A stretch of 10,588 nucleotides of DNA from Cyclobacteriaceae bacterium (GTDB lineage: Bacteria > Bacteroidota > Bacteroidia > Cytophagales > Cyclobacteriaceae), in contig JALWRJ010000562.1 of the NCBI GenBank assembly GCA_026994125.1, forward strand, positions 1 to 10,588, in the 5' to 3' direction. The notes under the pieces were generated by a model. That model saw only the letters and a list, made by a program, of their open reading frames with translations. It was not told the origin of the DNA and did no database searches. Shown piece by piece: positions 6,204 to 10,588 of this stretch (position 1 is the first letter of the stretch; every line of letters starts with the position of its first letter). A program made the translations under genes and the position numbers.

Positions 6204-9200
6204 TTAAAATTTAACATTTACGTTGAACCCAATTGTTCGGGTAGTAGGCATATTGTAAAATAGCACACCTTGCGAAGTGTTTCCGGTACTATAGCTCGAT
6301 TCCGGATCAAAATTGCCGGCAGCATTATACAAGAAGAATAAATTACGGCCAATTACACCAATAGAAGCCGATTTAATAAACGAGTTTCCAAGCAATGAAG
6401 ATGGGAAATTATAGGTTAAGGACATTTCGCGCAATCGAACATTTGTTTGGCTTACAATATTAGTTGAGGCCGAATTGGTAAGGGCGCCATAATATTGCTG
6501 TGCGGTTATGTTAGCAGTATTATCTACATAGTTAGGGTTTTCAGGCGTACCGGTATTAACAACTCCATCTACCACAATACCCCCTTCGCGGTATTCCAAT
6601 GTTTCTTTAGCCACACCGGTAGAAATTAATCGGGCATCAGTACCAGAATAAAGCTCACCACCAAACCGGCCATCAATTAATACTCTTAGGCTAAAATCTT
6701 TATAGGTAAAGTTATTGGTTAAAAAAAAAAAAAAATCGGGCTGGTAATTACCAAGCAGCACTTTTTCGGCCGTAGCCAGTGGCCTTCCGGTACCATCTAC
6801 TATTTGCCTTCCATCATCGGTTTTCATAAAATCAGGCCCCCAAATTTCGCCATATCCACCCCCTACAGTTGCCTGTACAATTACTTGTGGGTTAGCATTG
6901 GTTTGGGTAAAGATGTAGTTATCTACTCCTTCGATAAGCGAGACCAATTTATTGGTGTTTTTTGAATAGTTAAGCGATACATCCCAGCCAAAATTAGCCG
7001 TTTGTACCGGTGTGCCACCAATTAAAAATTCAAATCCTTTATTAGATATCTCGCCTACATTGGTGTGAAATTTAGGATAACTTACATCGCCAGTAATATC
7101 TCCACCCACCGGCAAGTTAATGGTTTGAATTAAATCATTTGACTTAATGCTATACACTGAGAAGTCGAAATACAACCTATTTTGATACATTTTAGATTCT
7201 AACCCAAATTCGATAGACGTAGAGCGTTCTGGTTTTAAATTAGGGTCAAAGTAGGTATCGGGTAAATCCAAAATGGTAAGTCCGTTATAGCTTAAATCAG
7301 CAGGCAATAAATTATATCCATTTTGCAGAGAGTAAGGTTTAGTATCGTTACCTACCTGAGCCCAGCCTCCACGCAATTTCAAATAATCAAAGAAATTTTG
7401 ATTTGCATCTACCAATTCGCCTAACATAAAGGATAAGCTGGCGGATGGGTAGAAATACGAACGGTTGGCGGCCGGTAAAGTAGAAGACCAATCGTTACGG
7501 GCAGAAACATCCAAATAAAGTAAATCGTTGTACGATAAAGTAGCCGATGCATAAACCGAGTTAACAATGCTCTCTACTAAAGGCACGTAGTTAGGCGATG
7601 TTGTAGAGGCACTGGAAGTAGTAGGACGTGTAGGAATTTTAAAATTTTCGCCTCGCACACTTTGTGCCGTATAGGTAGAATACCTGTGATTGGCTCCGGC
7701 ATTTAATGTTAAATGCATCATTTCACCCAGGTTATTATCAAACATAAGCAAGAAATCCATATTGGTTTCGCCCACTTTGTTGTTAGAGTAATTAAACCTT
7801 CCGGTAGGATAATACCAATGGCCGGGTTGTTCAACGGTTTCAATAGTTTGAGTTACCTGGTCGCTCCCAATTCGTGCAAATACTGAAAGATAATCAGTTA
7901 ACTGGTAGTTTAATTTTGCAAACCCGGTAAAACGGTTCCGGGTGTCCTGGTTAATATCGTTGTACAACACCCAAAAAGGGTTCCCCCGGTTTCCTCCATA
8001 CGAGTTAAAACTACCATCATCGTTTTTATATACTCTATAATCGTCCATAATTAAGTTACGAGGTACAGTATAAACCAGGCTCATAATGCCTTCGGTACCT
8101 TGTAACGCTCTGTTTTTTGCTTTTTGTGTAAAATAGGTTCCTTTTACATCTAATGAGAATTTATCCGTTAAATTCACTGTAGAGCGCAGGTTAAAATTAT
8201 GTTTTTGAACATCCGAATTTTCTAAAATTGAGTTTGATAGGTTATTGGTATATGAAAAACGAACGGTTGCTTTATCATTACCTCCTTGCACGGCCAGCGT
8301 GTTAATAAAGTTTGTTCCGGTTCTAAAAAACTCTTTTACATTATTAGGCTGGGCCAAATAAGGTTTGGTAGTTCCATCGGGGTTATCCCAATAAATTTGT
8401 TGGCTACCATCCAGTTTAGCTCCCCAGGAAGTTCCGCTAAAATTGGTAGGATCGGTATCTACTGCCCCCAAGGTGCCCTGACCATATTCGTTTTGGTATT
8501 CGGGCAATAATAAAGGGTTCGAGAAAGTAGTGGTAGATGAAAACGACACACCTAAACCTTTACGTTTGGTTCCTTTTTTAGTGGTAATCATTATTACCCC
8601 ATTGGCAGCACGTGAGCCATATAGGGCTGCAGCATTGGGTCCTTTAAGTACCGATACCGACTCAATATCATCGGGGTTAATATCGGAAATACCAGTACCG
8701 TAATCGGCACGTGCATATTCGGCTGTGCCATCATCGGCAGCCGATCCAAAACCTGAGTTATCTACCGGTACCCCATCAACCACATACAAGGGCTGATTAT
8801 TGCCTGTAAGCGAGCTGTTACCTCTTATAATAACACGTACCCCACCGGCAGGGCCAGAAGTAGATTGGGTAATTTGCACACCAGCCACGCGTCCATTAAG
8901 TGAGTTTACAAAATTTTGGTCTTTTACGGTCGAAATATCTTCGGCTCCTACGGTTGAAACCGTATAGCCCAACGATTTTTTTTCACGCGAAACGCCCAAA
9001 GCCGTTACAACCACTTCGCTAAGTTTGGTAACATCTTCTTCAAGCGCTATGTTAATAACCGATTGATTGCCTACGGTAATCTCCTGGTCGGTATAACCAA
9101 TGTACGAAAACACCAAAATGGCATTTTCACCAACCGAAATTTTAAAATTACCATCCATATCTGTGGTGGTTCCGTTAGTAGTGCCTTTAATCACTACGTT

Positions 9201-9332
9201 TACGCCAGGGATGGGCTGCCCATCCGCTTTACTGGTTACTTTTCCGGATACAGTTCTATCTTGCGCAATAGCACTGTTAACCCCCAAAAGAAGCACCATG
9301 CCCAACAGGCATTTTTGTAAAACTGTCTTCAT
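6204..9332 (-). CDS. SusC/RagA-family TonB-dependent outer-membrane receptor
   Basis: A 1042-residue TonB-dependent transporter, normal length for SusC. Residues 1-23 are a Sec signal peptide ending AIA before Gln24. Residues about 27-100 form the carboxypeptidase-regulatory-like beta-sandwich domain (VSGKVTSKADGQPIPGVNV, then DGNFKISV and SYIGY). A TonB-box-like SEVVVTALG follows at 105-113, then the plug (about 120-253) with RGNSSL (170-175), YVVDGVPV (183-190), VLKGPNAAALYGSRAANG (228-245) and the SusC hallmark VIMITTKKG (246-254). The remainder is the 22-stranded barrel, ending in an aromatic-terminated strand (FNVNVKF). It imports large ligands across the outer membrane using TonB energy, with SusD as lid. 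It is the first gene of the susC-susD operon. A tract of about 15 A (T on the coding strand) at 6721-6735 encodes consecutive Phe codons after Asp866. No frameshift is present. Confidence 0.95.
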   Translation of the reverse strand: MKTVLQKCLLGMVLLLGVNSAIAQDRTVSGKVTSKADGQPIPGVNVVIKGTTNGTTTDMDGNFKISVGENAILVFSYIGYTDQEITVGNQSVINIALEEDVTKLSEVVVTALGVSREKKSLGYTVSTVGAEDISTVKDQNFVNSLNGRVAGVQITQSTSGPAGGVRVIIRGNSSLTGNNQPLYVVDGVPVDNSGFGSAADDGTAEYARADYGTGISDINPDDIESVSVLKGPNAAALYGSRAANGVIMITTKKGTKRKGLGVSFSSTTTFSNPLLLPEYQNEYGQGTLGAVDTDPTNFSGTSWGAKLDGSQQIYWDNPDGTTKPYLAQPNNVKEFFRTGTNFINTLAVQGGNDKATVRFSYTNNLSNSILENSDVQKHNFNLRSTVNLTDKFSLDVKGTYFTQKAKNRALQGTEGIMSLVYTVPRNLIMDDYRVYKNDDGSFNSYGGNRGNPFWVLYNDINQDTRNRFTGFAKLNYQLTDYLSVFARIGSDQVTQTIETVEQPGHWYYPTGRFNYSNNKVGETNMDFLLMFDNNLGEMMHLTLNAGANHRYSTYTAQSVRGENFKIPTRPTTSSASTTSPNYVPLVESIVNSVYASATLSYNDLLYLDVSARNDWSSTLPAANRSYFYPSASLSFMLGELVDANQNFFDYLKLRGGWAQVGNDTKPYSLQNGYNLLPADLSYNGLTILDLPDTYFDPNLKPERSTSIEFGLESKMYQNRLYFDFSVYSIKSNDLIQTINLPVGGDITGDVSYPKFHTNVGEISNKGFEFLIGGTPVQTANFGWDVSLNYSKNTNKLVSLIEGVDNYIFTQTNANPQVIVQATVGGGYGEIWGPDFMKTDDGRQIVDGTGRPLATAEKVLLGNYQPDFFFFLTNNFTYKDFSLRVLIDGRFGGELYSGTDARLISTGVAKETLEYREGGIVVDGVVNTGTPENPNYVDNTANITAQQYYGALTNSASTNIVSQTNVRLREMSLTYNFPSSLLGNSFIKSASIGVIGRNLFFLYNAAGNFDPESSYSTGNTSQGVLFYNMPTTRTIGFNVNVKF
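6721..6735. repeat. Poly(A) homopolymer tract inside susC
   Basis: About fifteen A in a row on the plus strand, reading as T on the coding strand, lie inside the susC barrel region near residues 866-871. They encode a run of TTT Phe codons in a segment whose flanks (QPD before, TNNFTYKDF after) look normal for SusC. Tracts of this length are prone to slippage in replication and sequencing. The frame is intact as given. Confidence 0.8.
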
Positions 9333-9360
9333 ATTAGTTCATGTTAAAAGATTAATTTAA

Positions 9361-9372
9361 AATTACGTAATT
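9361..9372. promoter_or_regulatory. 12-base perfect palindrome in the susC leader
   Basis: AATTACGTAATT is its own reverse complement and lies 28 bases upstream of the susC start, just downstream of the expected transcription start. It could be a dimeric regulator site or chance in AT-rich DNA. Confidence 0.25.
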
Positions 9373-9401
9373 AAACCCTACAATTGGACTTAACCAATGG
9401 T

Positions 9402-9432
9402 CAACAATAAGCAAGTTTCCCATATTCCACAA
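9402..9432 (-). promoter_or_regulatory. Candidate Bacteroidota-type promoter for susC-susD
   Basis: On the minus strand TATTGTTG (9409-9402) matches TAnnTTTG at all but one position, and TTG (9432-9430) lies exactly 20 bases upstream, the same spacing as in the nagB promoter candidate. Transcription would start near 9395, giving a leader of about 60 bases. Confidence 0.4.
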
Positions 9433-9656
9433 TATTTTTAGCTAAACTGCAATGTTTTAACGATAAATAACAAGATGAAAGGAAGTTTAAAAAAGAAATC
9501 TGAAATCTGTAGTTTATAGCATATTCGTTGCTGTTCATCTAAAAATTTAGGCATTATGCATTACATAAGGTAAGCTTTGCCTGTATGATGTCTGAAAAAG
9601 TTAACTCTTTACCTCAGGGGTTTATTCATTTTCGAAGTTTTAACTATCTTTCGGCA

Positions 9657-10588
9657 ATGAAAAAAAAATCCATCTTAAAGCATAAGGTACTACAGCACAC
9701 CCTGTTTTGGATATTGTATTTTATATTTAATGTACTGCGCTGGGGTTTATTTTTTAATGATTTTCAGTATTCGCTAGAATCAAACTTAGTTGAGTTCAGC
9801 ATTCACATTCTTATTGTTTATTTTAATTTGCTGGTATTAATACCCAGGTGGTTCCCCCGCAAGTTTACCTTATACATTTTGTCTTTGCTAGGGGCTACGG
9901 CCTTGGTAACCCTGGCACGGATTTTACTTACCTACCAGTTAGTAACTACCGAGGTTTGGAAAGAAGCCAATATTCCCGGGCTCGATTTGTTTGACCCCAA
10001 TTATTTTATTACAGCTTTTGTGGGCGAACTATACGTAGTAGGCTTTACTATGGCCATTAAATTAGGCATAGATTACATCTCTACCTTGAACAAAACGCGT
10101 GAACTGGAAAACAAAAAACTTGAAGCCGAACTCTCTTTTTTACGTTCGCAAGTGCAACCTCATTTCTTTTTTAATACGCTAAATAATTTATATTCCCTTA
10201 CACTTTCTAAATCTGACAAAGCCCCTGACACCATCCTAAAGCTTTCTGAGTTAATGAGTTACGTTATTTATCAAGGCAAACAAGCCCGAGTAAAATTACA
10301 TAACGAAATTAAACATATTCAAGATTACCTGGATTTAGAAAAACTACGTTATGGTACTAAGTTAAATGTGAATTTTGAAATTGAAGGAAGCATAGATGCC
10401 TATTACATGCCTCCTTTAATATTGATTCCATTTGTAGAAAATTGTTTTAAACATGGCGATACCGCAGCAGCAAGTATTCCTATTTCTATACATATCTTGG
10501 TGCTTAAAAACCGGTTGCATTACAGGGTAAACAACCGGGTACAAGCAAACAATTACCAACCACACGACAAACGCAGTGGTATTGGCAT
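9657..10588 (+). CDS. LytS/YehU-type membrane sensor histidine kinase, truncated by window edge
   Basis: 310 codons are visible and the gene runs off the right edge. The N-terminus has about four hydrophobic membrane segments (roughly residues 11-32, 42-60, 68-87 and 105-126). A charged, probably coiled-coil stretch (KTRELENKKLEAELSFLRSQ, ending near 165) leads into the His_kinase domain of LytS/YehU/AlgZ proteins. The phospho-acceptor is His169 in QPHFFFNTLNNLYS (167-180). The N box of the ATPase domain is FVENCFKHG (259-267), and RSGIG at the window end starts the next ATP-binding box. Such kinases usually partner with a LytTR response regulator, often encoded next door; that would lie outside the window. 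The start at 9657 (MKKKSILKHK) was chosen because related proteins begin with a short basic stretch before the first helix. ATGs at 9585 and 9588 are in frame with no stop and would add 23-24 residues. Divergence from susC suggests, but does not prove, a regulatory link. Confidence 0.9.
   Translation, partial: MKKKSILKHKVLQHTLFWILYFIFNVLRWGLFFNDFQYSLESNLVEFSIHILIVYFNLLVLIPRWFPRKFTLYILSLLGATALVTLARILLTYQLVTTEVWKEANIPGLDLFDPNYFITAFVGELYVVGFTMAIKLGIDYISTLNKTRELENKKLEAELSFLRSQVQPHFFFNTLNNLYSLTLSKSDKAPDTILKLSELMSYVIYQGKQARVKLHNEIKHIQDYLDLEKLRYGTKLNVNFEIEGSIDAYYMPPLILIPFVENCFKHGDTAAASIPISIHILVLKNRLHYRVNNRVQANNYQPHDKRSGIG

Larger units (their letters stand above)
9333..9656. promoter_or_regulatory. 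Divergent intergenic region between susC and the histidine kinase gene
   Basis: This 324-base AT-rich gap separates susC (minus) from the kinase gene (plus). It holds a candidate susC promoter, a perfect 12-base palindrome and a short ATTGG/CCAAT inverted repeat (9383-9387 and 9394-9398) that overlaps the expected susC transcription start. Near the kinase gene, AAGCTTTG (9572-9579) differs by one base from TAnnTTTG, but no TTG lies at the right distance. I see no RNA gene or small coding region. In-frame ATGs at 9585 and 9588 could extend the kinase into this gap. Confidence 0.6.

Noticed and set aside
8286..9360. Several plus-strand open frames of 74-86 codons opposite susC
   Set aside because: They are antisense shadows of the strongly recognisable SusC signal peptide, N-terminal domain and plug.

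Overview
The window looks like a chromosomal piece of a Bacteroidota bacterium, probably Cytophagales-like or a relative, though the exact lineage cannot be read from one window. Pointers are a SusC/SusD pair, a 645-residue NagB carrying an extra PIG-L domain, promoter-like elements of the Bacteroidota type (TTG, 20 bases, TAnnTTTG), absence of strong Shine-Dalgarno sequences, and AT-rich DNA. The genes point to catabolism of amino sugars and peptidoglycan-derived sugars.

Layout. Positions 1-465 (minus) hold the N-terminal part of a secreted family 20 beta-N-acetylhexosaminidase that runs off the left edge. It lies 14 bases behind a minus-strand gene (2417-480) encoding a glucosamine-6-phosphate deaminase (NagB) fused to a PIG-L/LmbE-type deacetylase domain, so the two probably form an operon. 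A 451-base intergenic region (2418-2868) follows. It holds a candidate minus-strand promoter, a long leader containing a terminator-like hairpin just before nagB, a second hairpin, and a dense cluster of WTGCAW motifs. On its other side, on the plus strand, a DeoR-family regulator (2869-3618) overlaps murQ (3618-4439, N-acetylmuramic acid 6-phosphate etherase) by one base.

A terminator with a GNRA tetraloop (about 4476-4499) serves the convergent minus-strand susC-susD operon (9332-4522), which encodes a TonB-dependent outer-membrane receptor and its surface lipoprotein. Divergent from susC, across a 324-base gap, a LytS/YehU-type membrane sensor histidine kinase begins at 9657 and runs off the right edge.

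How it may fit together (inference). SusC/SusD would bind and import an oligosaccharide or muropeptide. The exported hexosaminidase would release terminal GlcNAc. MurQ converts MurNAc-6-P to GlcNAc-6-P. The PIG-L and NagB domains could then carry out deacetylation and deamination to fructose-6-P. The DeoR protein is the likely local regulator acting on the shared intergenic region. The substrate of SusC/SusD and the target of the kinase are not shown by the sequence. I see no RNA genes, CRISPR arrays, insertion sequences or prophage genes. I find no wholly new system. The most unusual elements are the enzyme fusion, the putative attenuator and motif array in the nagB/deoR intergenic region, and a poly(A) tract inside susC.
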